This document shows, in pieces, positions 1-6,429 of a stretch of 10,630 bases of DNA. Under the pieces are notes generated by a model. That model was not told where the DNA came from. It saw only the letters and a list, made by a program, of their open reading frames with translations, and made no database searches. Numbering within the stretch: the stretch's first letter is position 1; every line of letters starts with the position of its first letter. This DNA comes from an uncultured Oscillospiraceae bacterium (GTDB lineage Bacteria > Bacillota > Clostridia > Oscillospirales > Oscillospiraceae): the NCBI GenBank assembly GCA_910587255.1, contig CAJUKT010000008.1, positions 1-10,630 of the forward strand, read 5' to 3'. The translations under genes and the position numbers were made by a program.

Positions 1-1
1 G

Positions 2-220
2 GACATCAACGGGGCCACCTATGACCTCTACTTCTGGCTTCAGGAGAATAGCTACAAGTACGGTTTTATTTTCCGCTATCCCGGAAACAAAACGGAGATA
101 ACCGGCGTATCTGAGGAGGTCTGGCATTACCGCTATGTGGGCGTGGAAACGGCCACAGAAATGTACGAAAAGGGTCTGTGCCTGGAGGAATATCTGGCGG
201 AAAGGCAGGGGGAAGAATGA
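2..220 (+). CDS. vanY: VanY-type D,D-carboxypeptidase, C-terminal fragment (cut by window start)
   Basis: The first 72 readable residues are the C-terminus of a peptidase M15 (VanY/VanX/VanXY) zinc enzyme; the N-terminus lies outside the window. Visible are the segment YGFIFRYPGNKTEITG, then EVWHYRYVG, which carries the catalytic Glu and the last zinc-binding His, and the typical end LEEYL. VanY removes the terminal D-Ala from pentapeptide precursors, usually at the outer face of the membrane, so that vancomycin loses its target. VanY is preferred over VanXY because the tail resembles VanY, and a separate vanXY gene follows vanG. The stop TGA overlaps the vanG start (ATGA), so translation is likely coupled. 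In the classical enterococcal vanG operon vanW sits between vanY and vanG; here it is absent. Whether the gene is intact cannot be seen. Confidence 0.82.
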   Translation, partial: DINGATYDLYFWLQENSYKYGFIFRYPGNKTEITGVSEEVWHYRYVGVETATEMYEKGLCLEEYLAERQGEE

Positions 221-1266
221 GCAGGTTGAAAATTGCCGTCCTGTTCGGCGGCTGTTCCCCGGAGTACGGGGTGTCCCTCCAGTCCGCCGCCGCCATTCTC
301 CGGCACATGGATCAAAGCCGGTATGAGCCGGTGATGGTGGGCATTTCCCAGGCGGGCGACTGGTTCCGCTACACCGGCCCGGTGGACAGCATTGAAAGCG
401 ACACTTGGCATAATGCGGAAACCTGTGTTCCTGCCGTCATGCGCCCTGATCGGAGCGCCCCGGCCCTGCTAGTGCTTGAGCCGAGGGATATGCAGACGAT
501 CCACCTGGACGCCGCGTTCCCTGTCCTCCACGGTCGGAACGGAGAGGATGGGACGGTGCAGGGCCTCTTTGAGCTGGCGGGTGTCCCGCTGGTGGGCTGC
601 GGTGTGCTGGCCTCGGCATTGTGCATGGACAAAGACCGCGCCCACAAGCTGGCCCAGGCTGCAAGGGTGGAGGTTCCCCGGTCTGCTGTTTTGGAACGAT
701 GGATGGATGTCGCAGTCGCTATGGCCGAAGGGGAAACGCTGGGCTATCCGCTGTTTGTCAAGCCCGTCCGGGCTGGTTCCTCCTACGGGATCACAAAGGT
801 CTTGGAGCGGGGCCAACTGCCTGCCGCCCTGGAGCTGGCCTTTGCATATGACGACCACGTTATTTTGGAAGAAGCTGTGCCGGGCTTTGAGGTGGGCTGT
901 GCCGTCCTGGGAAGCGAAACTTTGACGGTGGGTGAGCCGGACGAGATCGAGCTGGCTGGAGGGTTCTTCAACTTCACGGAAAAGTATACCCTAAAAACCT
1001 CCGCCATCCATGTGCCCGCCCGCATCCCGATGGAACAGCGGGAGCAGATCAAGGCCAATGCCAAACGGATATACCGGGCGCTGGGCTGTCAGGGCTTTGC
1101 CCGTGTGGATCAATTTTTGACGCCGGATGGCAGACTGATCTTCAATGAGGTCAACACCATCCCCGGCTTCACCGCCCACAGCCGCTACCCAAATATGATG
1201 AAGGCGGCGGGGATGTCCTTTGAGCAGGTCATTTCCGCTCTGATCGAACTGGCGGTGAAAAAATGA
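217..1266 (+). CDS. vanG: D-alanine--D-serine ligase, VanG type
   Basis: A cytoplasmic ATP-grasp ligase that makes D-Ala-D-Ser, which replaces D-Ala-D-Ala in cell-wall precursors and lowers vancomycin affinity. The 349-residue product has the length usual for VanG. Motifs: N-terminal KIAVLFGGCSPEYGVS (E16, S20), HGRNGEDG at 105-112, the ATP-binding region FVKPVRAGSSYG around 180-191, and the Mg ligands D298, E311 and N313 in VDQF and NEVNTIPG. The omega-loop signature EKYTLKTSAIHVPA starts at residue 255; this form is typical of VanC/E/G D-Ser ligases, not of the D-Lac ligases VanA/B. The start is ATG at 217 (MSRLKIAV), which overlaps the vanY stop and has an AGGGGG ribosome site at 207-212. 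An in-frame ATG at 178 lies inside vanY, has no family similarity and is rejected. The last bases overlap vanXY. Confidence 0.95.
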   Translation: MSRLKIAVLFGGCSPEYGVSLQSAAAILRHMDQSRYEPVMVGISQAGDWFRYTGPVDSIESDTWHNAETCVPAVMRPDRSAPALLVLEPRDMQTIHLDAAFPVLHGRNGEDGTVQGLFELAGVPLVGCGVLASALCMDKDRAHKLAQAARVEVPRSAVLERWMDVAVAMAEGETLGYPLFVKPVRAGSSYGITKVLERGQLPAALELAFAYDDHVILEEAVPGFEVGCAVLGSETLTVGEPDEIELAGGFFNFTEKYTLKTSAIHVPARIPMEQREQIKANAKRIYRALGCQGFARVDQFLTPDGRLIFNEVNTIPGFTAHSRYPNMMKAAGMSFEQVISALIELAVKK

Positions 1267-1841
1267 TCGTGGAACTCTCCCAGGTGCGGGATTTGATGTT
1301 GGTCAATCAAGAGCATCAAATTTCCTGGAAGCCGCAATCTTTGGTTTTAGTGGGCGGGCGGGTGCTGATGGATGAACGTGCGGCCTGCGCCTTAAACAAA
1401 CTGATGGAGGAATTGGATGGCTGGAATTTTATCACAGCGGTAAGCGGCTGGCGCTCCCAGGAGGAACAGCAAGAAATTTATATCCGTTCCCTTTGGGAGA
1501 ATGGAGAAGAATTTACAAACCGATTTGTAGCCAGACCCGGCCACAGCGAACACCAAACCGGGCTTGCCATCGATCTGGGACTGACCCAGCCGGATATTGA
1601 CTTTCTCCGCCCCTATTTCCCCTATGAGGGTATCTGCCAAACATTCCGGGAGCGGGCGGCAGCTTATGGCTTCATTGAGCGATACCCGCCAGGGAAAGAG
1701 GCCGTCACCGGGATCGCCCATGAGCCGTGGCATTTCCGCTATGTGGGCGTACCCCATGCGGAGATCATGGTGGAACATGGCTGGACATTGGAGGAATATC
1801 ACAAATATCAAAAGCCTTTCTCCTGGGAGGTGCCGACTTGA
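1263..1841 (+). CDS. vanXY: VanXY bifunctional D,D-dipeptidase/D,D-carboxypeptidase
   Basis: A peptidase M15 zinc enzyme of 192 residues, close to VanXY-C (about 190) and shorter than the enterococcal VanXY-G (about 254). It hydrolyses D-Ala-D-Ala and trims the terminal D-Ala of pentapeptide precursors in the cytoplasm, leaving the D-Ser route. Seen in the sequence: the conserved Arg in SGWRS (R64), the zinc motif GHSEHQTGLAID (H97, D104), and HEPWHFRYVG with catalytic E154 and zinc ligand H157. There is no signal peptide or membrane anchor, as expected for VanXY and unlike VanY. The ATG overlaps the vanG stop as ATGA, with GGCGGTGA at 1251-1258 acting as a ribosome site inside the end of vanG. 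Its stop overlaps the vanT start. VanX proper is less likely given the D-Ser ligase context. Confidence 0.92.
   Translation: MIVELSQVRDLMLVNQEHQISWKPQSLVLVGGRVLMDERAACALNKLMEELDGWNFITAVSGWRSQEEQQEIYIRSLWENGEEFTNRFVARPGHSEHQTGLAIDLGLTQPDIDFLRPYFPYEGICQTFRERAAAYGFIERYPPGKEAVTGIAHEPWHFRYVGVPHAEIMVEHGWTLEEYHKYQKPFSWEVPT
1825..1840 (+). promoter_or_regulatory. Ribosome site that fixes the TTG start of vanT
   Basis: GGGAGG (1825-1830) stands 7 bases before TTG at 1838-1840. The TTG shares two bases with the TGA stop of vanXY, so vanT is probably translated by coupling to the gene before it. Confidence 0.7.
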
Positions 1842-3898
1842 AAGCGAAGAAATTTCCAGCTTTAGACGACTTCCGGCTGATTGCCGTGATCCTTGTGGTC
1901 GCCAATCACACCCGCTCCGCTGACGGCGAATTTCTCTGGCTGCTGACCGTCCTGCGCCGGGTGGCCGTTCCATACTTCATTATGGTCAGTGGCTATTTTC
2001 TGGCCCGTGGGAACTGGCGCTCCACGGGGAAATTTCTGACAAAGACGGCGATGCTCTACGGTGTGGGGGTACTGCTGTACCTGCCCTTGAACTACTACGC
2101 CGGACAGCTATCGCCGGATTTTTTTCGCCGGGTGATTTTTGACGGCAGCTTTTATCACCTGTGGTATCTCCCCGCCCTGCTGCTGGGTACGCCCATCGCC
2201 TATTATCTGAGCCGCTTCAAGCCGCAGGCGGCGATCCCGATTGCCGGAGGGCTGTATCTGATCGGGCTGGGCGGAGAGAGCTACTACGGCTTTGTGTCAG
2301 GTATCCCCGTTCTCTCCGCTTTTTACAACGGTATCTTCCATGTGTTTGACTACACCCGAAACGGACTTTTCTATGTGCCAATGTTTCTCCTGCTGGGGGC
2401 GGCAGGGATCGTATTCAGCCGGAGGACTTCTGTTATTGGGCTTCTGTGTTCTTTGGCCGCGTTGATCGTGGAGGCGCTTTTACTCCATCGGTCAGGCATT
2501 CAAAGACACGACAGTATGTATTTCTTCTTTCCATTCCTGATGATATTCCTGTTTTCTCTGCTGTTGGAGGCCAATCAGGGGGAGCGGCGCAGTTTACGGC
2601 AGTTGACCACAGTGGTATACCTGATTCATCCCTGGTGTCTTGTGCTGGTGCGTGGGGCGGCAAAAGTAATTGGACTGACCGGCCTGCTGGTAGAAAACAC
2701 AGTTGTGCTTTTTGTCCTGGTCTTGGTATCCAGTTTTTTGCTGTCGCAGATGCTATTGCTGCTCCAGCCGCCCCGTCCTGTTCAGACTGGACGGGCCTGG
2801 ATCGAACTGGATCGGGCCGCGCTGCGTCACAATGTTCAGCAGTTACGCTCCATACTCCCGGAGGGCTGCGCCCTTATGCCGGCGGTCAAGGCCAACGCTT
2901 ACGGACACGGAGCGGTGTTGGTTGCGAAAGAACTGAACCGCCTGGGTATCATGGCGTTCTGTGTTGCAACCGTGACGGAGGGGGCGGAACTGAGGCGGGG
3001 CGGTATCAAAGGGGAAATCCTGGTGCTGGGCTATACCCATCCCGAACAGTTTCCTATGCTGCGGAGATACCGGCTGACACAAACAGTCGTTGATTTATCC
3101 TACGCCCGACTGCTGAACACCTACGGGAAAAAGATCAAAGTCCACCTGAAAATTGACACGGGTATGCACCGATTAGGAATATCCGCAGACCGAAAAGAAG
3201 AAATTGCCCGTGTGTTCAATTACAGAAATCTTGTTATAACGGGTATTTTTACCCATTTGTGCGCCGCCGATGTGCGGACAGCGGAAAAGGAAAAACTCAT
3301 GATGGGACAGGCGGCGGCATTTGACCGTGTGATCTGCGATTTGAATAAGCGGGGCCTTAACTGCGGAAAGATCCACCTGCTGTCCAGCGATGGATTGCTT
3401 CAATACCCGGAGCTGGCCGGAGATTACGCCAGGGTAGGAATTGCCCTTTACGGTGTGTTGAGCCGAGGGGCGGATATGGAAAGCTGTCGGATAGATTTAC
3501 GGCCTGTTCTGTCGGTGAAGGTGCGCGTTGCGCTGGTAAAAGATTTGTATGCCGGGGAACCCGCTGGTTATGGATTGGGCTATATGGCCGAAAGCAACCG
3601 AAAGATCGCTGTTCTGTCTATCGGGTATGCGGACGGTATTCCCCGCGACTTGTCCTGCGGAAAGGGCCGGGTCTTAATTGCAGAATCGGAAGCTCCCATC
3701 ATCGGCTTGATCTGCATGGATCAACTGCTGGTGGATGTCACGGACATTCCAGATGCCGCGGCAGGTGATACGGCGGTGCTGATTGGAACGTCCGGCAGTC
3801 GGCAGATTACCGCCTGTGACCTTGCGGAGCAGACGGGGACGATCACCAATGAAATACTGAGCCGGTTGGGGTCTCGCCTCAATCGAATCATCGTTTGA
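1838..3898 (+). CDS. vanT: VanT membrane-bound serine racemase
   Basis: A two-domain protein of 686 residues (known VanT proteins are about 700). Residues 1 to about 310 form an acyltransferase-3-like membrane domain with many hydrophobic segments, thought to bring in L-Ser. From about residue 319 (WIELDRAALRHN) to the end is a PLP-dependent alanine-racemase domain that makes D-Ser for VanG. Catalytic residues seen: K351 in MPAVKANAYGHG binds PLP, and Y582 in GYGLGYMA is the second base. IGYADG and ICMDQ also match the family. N671 in TITNEIL stands where alanine racemases carry a conserved Tyr (ISYEV), the substitution described for VanT serine racemases. The start is TTG at 1838, not an upstream ATG at 1727: GGGAGG at 1825-1830 lies 7 bases before it, it overlaps the vanXY stop as TTGA, and MKAKKFPALDDFR begins like family members. 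Confidence 0.94.
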   Translation: MKAKKFPALDDFRLIAVILVVANHTRSADGEFLWLLTVLRRVAVPYFIMVSGYFLARGNWRSTGKFLTKTAMLYGVGVLLYLPLNYYAGQLSPDFFRRVIFDGSFYHLWYLPALLLGTPIAYYLSRFKPQAAIPIAGGLYLIGLGGESYYGFVSGIPVLSAFYNGIFHVFDYTRNGLFYVPMFLLLGAAGIVFSRRTSVIGLLCSLAALIVEALLLHRSGIQRHDSMYFFFPFLMIFLFSLLLEANQGERRSLRQLTTVVYLIHPWCLVLVRGAAKVIGLTGLLVENTVVLFVLVLVSSFLLSQMLLLLQPPRPVQTGRAWIELDRAALRHNVQQLRSILPEGCALMPAVKANAYGHGAVLVAKELNRLGIMAFCVATVTEGAELRRGGIKGEILVLGYTHPEQFPMLRRYRLTQTVVDLSYARLLNTYGKKIKVHLKIDTGMHRLGISADRKEEIARVFNYRNLVITGIFTHLCAADVRTAEKEKLMMGQAAAFDRVICDLNKRGLNCGKIHLLSSDGLLQYPELAGDYARVGIALYGVLSRGADMESCRIDLRPVLSVKVRVALVKDLYAGEPAGYGLGYMAESNRKIAVLSIGYADGIPRDLSCGKGRVLIAESEAPIIGLICMDQLLVDVTDIPDAAAGDTAVLIGTSGSRQITACDLAEQTGTITNEILSRLGSRLNRIIV

Positions 3899-3905
3899 TC
3901 CTTGG

Positions 3906-5150
3906 CTATGCCTTCCCATACCTCTTTCGCAGGCTCTGATGCCCCTTCTGATCCTCTCGCCGCAGGTCATCCGCTGTGTACAGTTCCCATTTTGGTTCCT
4001 CCGCCCGCAAGTCAAGCACCTGTATTATTTCCGGGTAGTGCGTTTCCGCGTCAAACGCAAAGTTCCCAGCCACCATGCGCTGCCACGCAGTTTCCTCCAC
4101 CAGCTCTGCCTTGCCCGCTTCGTAGCTCTCCAACTCGTGGGTCATATCAATCCGCCGCAGAAACTCCTCCGCCGTCAGTTCCCCCTTCAGGTACTCCATC
4201 CGGGCCAAGCGAGCGTTCTCGCTCCATGCCTCGTACTGATCATACTCCATGGAGATCAATTTGTCACGCTCATCCGGCGCGGCATCCCGCCAGCGCAGAA
4301 GGCGGGCGTACATCCTGTCCCGCAGCTGGTTGCAAACCTTGAGTGCGCTATCCTGATCCTCCACCAAATTTCTCTTGAACCGCGCCCCTCGCTGTTTGCA
4401 GGGAAACCCGTCCGTCACCCGGTCACAGTACCGGGTGGCTTTTTTCGTCTTGGGGATAAACCAGCCCCAGCAGTAGTCACACCGGGCAATGCGCTGCTTG
4501 TTCTGCTGGAAGTAGAGCGCCAGCTCCAGCATCCGCAGTCCAAAAATGGAATTGGCTCGGAACACTCTCTGCCCCGGTTCCACATCAGGCAGGCTGACAG
4601 GATCACACAGCTTACCTACCTCGGGATAAACCCGGCACAGCTTCTCCAATCGCTCCCGCTGGCTGACCCGTTCCATCCCATCAAAGGCCATCTCCAAAAT
4701 GTTCCTCAGATAAACCTGTGTACGAATCGGCTCCTCCAGCACGTGCAGCAGCTCCTGTGCCGCGTCCAGCAAGAACAACGCGCTACCGTCATCCTCTCTC
4801 TGCAACGCCTGGTCCAACAAGATCCCCAGCGCAAAAAAGCCCACCGGGTCAATCTTTTGGAGCATAGACGGCAGAAGCAGCGTCTCCGCCACAAAGTCCT
4901 CAAAGTCCGCCACCGGGACGTCCAGCCGCACCGCGAACAAGGGATGCTCGTCCCGCAGGCGTTTGATTTCCCTGCGGTATGCCCGGTAGTCAATCTCCGC
5001 AGCGGCAATCAGATCCTTCGCCGGCGTGGTGGCCGGAAGCTGTTTCTCCGGCCCATCCTCATAGTGGAGTACCGTTGAAAACAGCCCAGCTCCTTTCTCC
5101 ACCAGCAACAACTGTGACCCACCCAGTATCCCACGCAATTTATTTTCCAA
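3906..5150 (-). CDS. Unknown protein with four-cysteine zinc-finger-like motif (DUF6076-like)
   Basis: About 414 residues, no signal peptide or clear membrane segment, so probably cytoplasmic. The middle holds RCDYCWGWF, then YCDRVTDGFPCK, a C-x2-C-x14-C-x8-C arrangement (about residues 224-251) that could bind zinc and resembles the general layout of CGNR-type fingers. The rest is charged and helical. It recalls DUF6076-family proteins seen in Clostridia, but that match is from memory and no function is known. The start is chosen as TTG at 5150: the sequence AGGAAGTGATC just upstream is nearly the full Shine-Dalgarno consensus, with 8 bases from AGGAAG to the TTG. A GTG at 5159 lies inside that ribosome site and would be too close to it. 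The stop is TAG. The gene converges on vanT with 7 bases between the two stops and no visible terminator. A binding or regulatory role is only a guess. Confidence 0.72.
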   Translation of the reverse strand: MENKLRGILGGSQLLLVEKGAGLFSTVLHYEDGPEKQLPATTPAKDLIAAAEIDYRAYRREIKRLRDEHPLFAVRLDVPVADFEDFVAETLLLPSMLQKIDPVGFFALGILLDQALQREDDGSALFLLDAAQELLHVLEEPIRTQVYLRNILEMAFDGMERVSQRERLEKLCRVYPEVGKLCDPVSLPDVEPGQRVFRANSIFGLRMLELALYFQQNKQRIARCDYCWGWFIPKTKKATRYCDRVTDGFPCKQRGARFKRNLVEDQDSALKVCNQLRDRMYARLLRWRDAAPDERDKLISMEYDQYEAWSENARLARMEYLKGELTAEEFLRRIDMTHELESYEAGKAELVEETAWQRMVAGNFAFDAETHYPEIIQVLDLRAEEPKWELYTADDLRREDQKGHQSLRKRYGKA

Positions 5151-5164
5151 AAAGATCACTTCCT
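5151..5164 (-). promoter_or_regulatory. Near-consensus ribosome site for the zinc-finger-like gene
   Basis: Read on the minus strand, AGGAAGTGATC (5164-5154) differs by one base from AGGAGGTGATC. It supports the TTG at 5150-5148 as start rather than the GTG at 5159-5157, which is part of the site itself. Confidence 0.6.
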
Positions 5165-5181
5165 GATGTAAAACCCTCTGC

Positions 5182-5210
5182 GCCTATTCTATCATGGGAA
5201 CATCCCAAAG
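5182..5210 (-). promoter_or_regulatory. Candidate extended -10 promoter and small palindrome upstream of the minus-strand gene
   Basis: On the minus strand TGATAGAAT (about 5194-5186) fits an extended -10 box (TGnTATAAT). Next to it is a perfect short inverted repeat, TGGGA-ACA-TCCCA, at 5195-5207 (+ strand), placed where a repressor could cover the spacer. No good -35 box is seen. Weak call. Confidence 0.3.
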
Positions 5211-5228
5211 GGAAGAACCTGTTGAACA

Positions 5229-5394
5229 TTGACAAGTGAATACCCACCGCCGGAGTGCATACTCCCTGGGTGAAGTACCGCCAAGACCTTCGCATAGAGT
5301 GAGCGTGCCAACAGGGTGAAAACGCCGCAGTGAGATCCTGGGGCAGGAAGGTGTACGGTGTGTGGCCAACAAAATTTTATGAAAGGAAAAGCCA
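5229..5394 (+). ncRNA. Possible structured leader upstream of the excisionase-like gene
   Basis: A non-coding stretch with several possible helices: GGAGT-GCAT-ACTCC (5252-5265) is a perfect hairpin, CCTG-GGG-CAGG lies further on, CCCTG near 5263 can pair with CAGGG near 5313, and CACCG near 5244 can pair with CGGTG near 5356, which would close the whole domain. The phrase GGGTGAA occurs twice, each time followed by a CGCC-rich stretch. TTGACA at 5229-5234 could be a -35 box, but no -10 box is correctly spaced. The leader ends at the ribosome site GAAAGGA (5381-5387). No known RNA family could be assigned by eye. Confidence 0.35.
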
Positions 5395-5610
5395 ATGAAA
5401 TTATCTGAGTACAAAAGCTATGACGATCTGCCGTTGTTTCTCAACGCAGCAATGGTGGCAAAAGTGCTGGGCATTGCCCCATCCAGTGCATATGAGTTGA
5501 TGCACGAAACGGACTTCCCTGTTCTAAAAATCGGCAACCGATTGGTTGTCCCAAAGGAGAAGTTTGTTGAGTGGGTGGAGCAGCACACGAAGGGCGGCGA
5601 GAGCCGTTGA
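5395..5610 (+). CDS. Excisionase-like helix-turn-helix DNA-binding protein
   Basis: A 71-residue protein. The segment FLNAAMVAKVLGIAPSSAYELMHETDFPVLKIGNRLVVPKEKFVEWVEQH matches the HTH_17/excisionase pattern: a helix pair around residues 16-34 followed by a short wing with conserved IGNR and a final helix that includes the typical F-xx-W. Such proteins help integrases cut elements out of the chromosome or act as small regulators. The ATG at 5395 has GAAAGGA 7 bases upstream. It is the first gene of the mobilizable backbone, and its stop overlaps the next gene as TTGA, so the two are likely co-translated. Its pairing with tyrosine recombinases at the other end of this region supports an excisionase role, but a simple regulator is equally possible. 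Confidence 0.75.
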   Translation: MKLSEYKSYDDLPLFLNAAMVAKVLGIAPSSAYELMHETDFPVLKIGNRLVVPKEKFVEWVEQHTKGGESR

Positions 5611-5972
5611 GCAGACGGCAAAAATTTAATCCCTTGAAGAACACGTTCCCATTCCCCAACGAGATCTTCATCCTCGGGCTCTGCCCCGGCGATCTGGCCG
5701 TCTATTCCTATCTGATCTGCTGTGCCAACCGAAAAACGGGCCAGTGCTGGCCCAGCTACAAAGCAATCGGCAAAGCAGTGGGCATGACGGAAAATACGGT
5801 TGCCAAATACGTCGGCAGCCTCGAACGCAAGGGTCTCATCCGCACAGAACCCACTACCGTCACCACCAAGGCGGGTATCAAGCGGAACGGCAACCTGCTC
5901 TATACCGTCTCCCCGTTCCAAGATGTTTTGGAGGCGCACTATCAGCGGCAGTTGGAGCGGCTTGGCCCATGA
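5607..5972 (+). CDS. Winged-helix (HTH_36-like) DNA-binding protein of mobile elements
   Basis: A 121-residue protein. PNEIFILGLCPGDLAVYSYL near the N-terminus is followed by a winged-helix segment, CWPSYKAIGKAVGMTENTVAKYV, and KGLIRTEPTT as wing, about residues 46-95. The same arrangement is seen in replication-initiator-like and regulatory HTH_36 proteins of Clostridia elements. The start is placed at TTG 5607 (MSRRQKFNPLKNTF) because it overlaps the preceding stop as TTGA and the family begins there; an ATG at 5571 would lie inside the previous gene and add unrelated residues. The ribosome site is weak, in line with coupled translation. Its role (replication start, or control of transfer genes) is not decided by the sequence. 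Confidence 0.7.
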   Translation: MSRRQKFNPLKNTFPFPNEIFILGLCPGDLAVYSYLICCANRKTGQCWPSYKAIGKAVGMTENTVAKYVGSLERKGLIRTEPTTVTTKAGIKRNGNLLYTVSPFQDVLEAHYQRQLERLGP

Positions 5973-6006
5973 AACCGCCCGCGCCCAACTCCAGTTAGGT
6001 GCATAA

Positions 6007-6115
6007 CCCCGCGTTTCGCGCTGCAAGGCCCTTTGCGACCCTCTTGTGGGCGGGGTGGCATCCGTACCCATCCGATGCCCTAAAATGCGGCGTTGGCCCT
6101 CGTGCGGCCCGTTGT
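6007..6115 (+). repeat. Diverged non-coding repeat, copy A
   Basis: The first 63 bases line up without gaps with 8700-8762, 44 of 63 identical by hand count, including the identical stretch GGGTGGCATCC. After a small length difference, 6081-6114 again matches 8771-8804 (23 of 34). Both copies have the same orientation and lie between genes. Confidence 0.55.
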
Positions 6116-6140
6116 GGGAGGGCGGGGTGTGCAGGGGCTG

Positions 6141-6169
6141 TTCAGCGGAAAAATGTACCACGCTGTAAT
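6141..6169 (+). promoter_or_regulatory. Weak candidate promoter for mobC-relaxase
   Basis: TTCAGC (6141-6146) and TGTAAT (6164-6169) are separated by exactly 17 bases. The -35 box is poor, so this is a low-confidence site. Confidence 0.25.
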
Positions 6170-6324
6170 CAGTAAGGGGCACGCGGGCACAGGCTGAAGG
6201 GCAGCGCAGAGGCCCAATTTAAGGGCAAGCAGGATAAATTCCCCTCGCAGTTCTCCGCAGTGCGGACAGCCCCGCCGCAGTACCGTGGGAGCGCCAGGTG
6301 AGGGCAGTGCAGAAACGCCCCGTT

Positions 6325-6361
6325 GGGACGGATGCCTACCCTTTTGGGTAGGGCAAGCATC
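6325..6361 (+). repeat. Hairpin 1 of the putative oriT
   Basis: CCTACCC (6335-6341), loop TTTT, GGGTAGG (6346-6352), a perfect 7-base stem. GATGC (6331-6335) and GCATC (6357-6361) flank it and can pair outside with a bulge. GGGACGGATGCC (6325-6336) is also an inverted copy, with one gap, of 6057-6069 in repeat copy A. Confidence 0.55.
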
Positions 6362-6366
6362 GCGCC

Positions 6367-6379
6367 CGGCTATACGCCG
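6367..6379 (+). repeat. Hairpin 2 of the putative oriT
   Basis: CGGC (6367-6370), loop TATAC, GCCG (6376-6379). A short stem, supported mainly by its place between stronger hairpins. Confidence 0.35.
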
Positions 6380-6388
6380 CCCGCACTC

Positions 6389-6407
6389 GCCGGGGCCATG
6401 CCCCGGC
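6389..6407 (+). repeat. Hairpin 3 of the putative oriT
   Basis: GCCGGGGC (6389-6396), loop CAT, GCCCCGGC (6400-6407): a perfect 8-base GC-only stem. No T-run follows, so it is not a typical terminator. Confidence 0.6.
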
Positions 6408-6415
6408 ACCCCCTA

Positions 6416-6429
6416 CCCCCTAAAGGGGG
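6416..6429 (+). repeat. Hairpin 4, next to the mobC ribosome site
   Basis: CCCCC (6416-6420), TAAA, GGGGG (6425-6429). The 3' arm runs into the mobC ribosome site region (GGGGGAGAAAGGA), so folding could affect mobC translation. Confidence 0.45.

Noticed and set aside
178..216. Upstream ATG extending VanG by 13 residues
   Set aside because: It lies inside vanY, the extra residues do not match ligases, and ATG 217 has a ribosome site and begins with the conserved KIAVLFGG.
1727..1837. Upstream ATG extending VanT by 37 residues
   Set aside because: It lies inside the conserved end of vanXY in another frame; TTG 1838 has a well-placed GGGAGG and a family-like N-terminus.
3939..5078. Long plus-strand ORF (379 codons) opposite the zinc-finger-like gene
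   Set aside because: Its composition is that of an antisense shadow, with no motifs; the minus-strand frame has a cysteine motif and a strong ribosome site.
5229..5263. TTGACA with CATACT as a standard promoter for the excisionase-like gene
   Set aside because: The spacing of 23 bases is far from the usual 16-18, and CATACT is part of a hairpin.
6007..6115. Repeat copies A and B as a CRISPR array
   Set aside because: There are only two long, diverged copies 2.7 kb apart, without regularly spaced short repeats.
6389..6429. GC hairpins before mobC as a terminator
   Set aside because: No T-run follows; the next bases are the mobC ribosome site.
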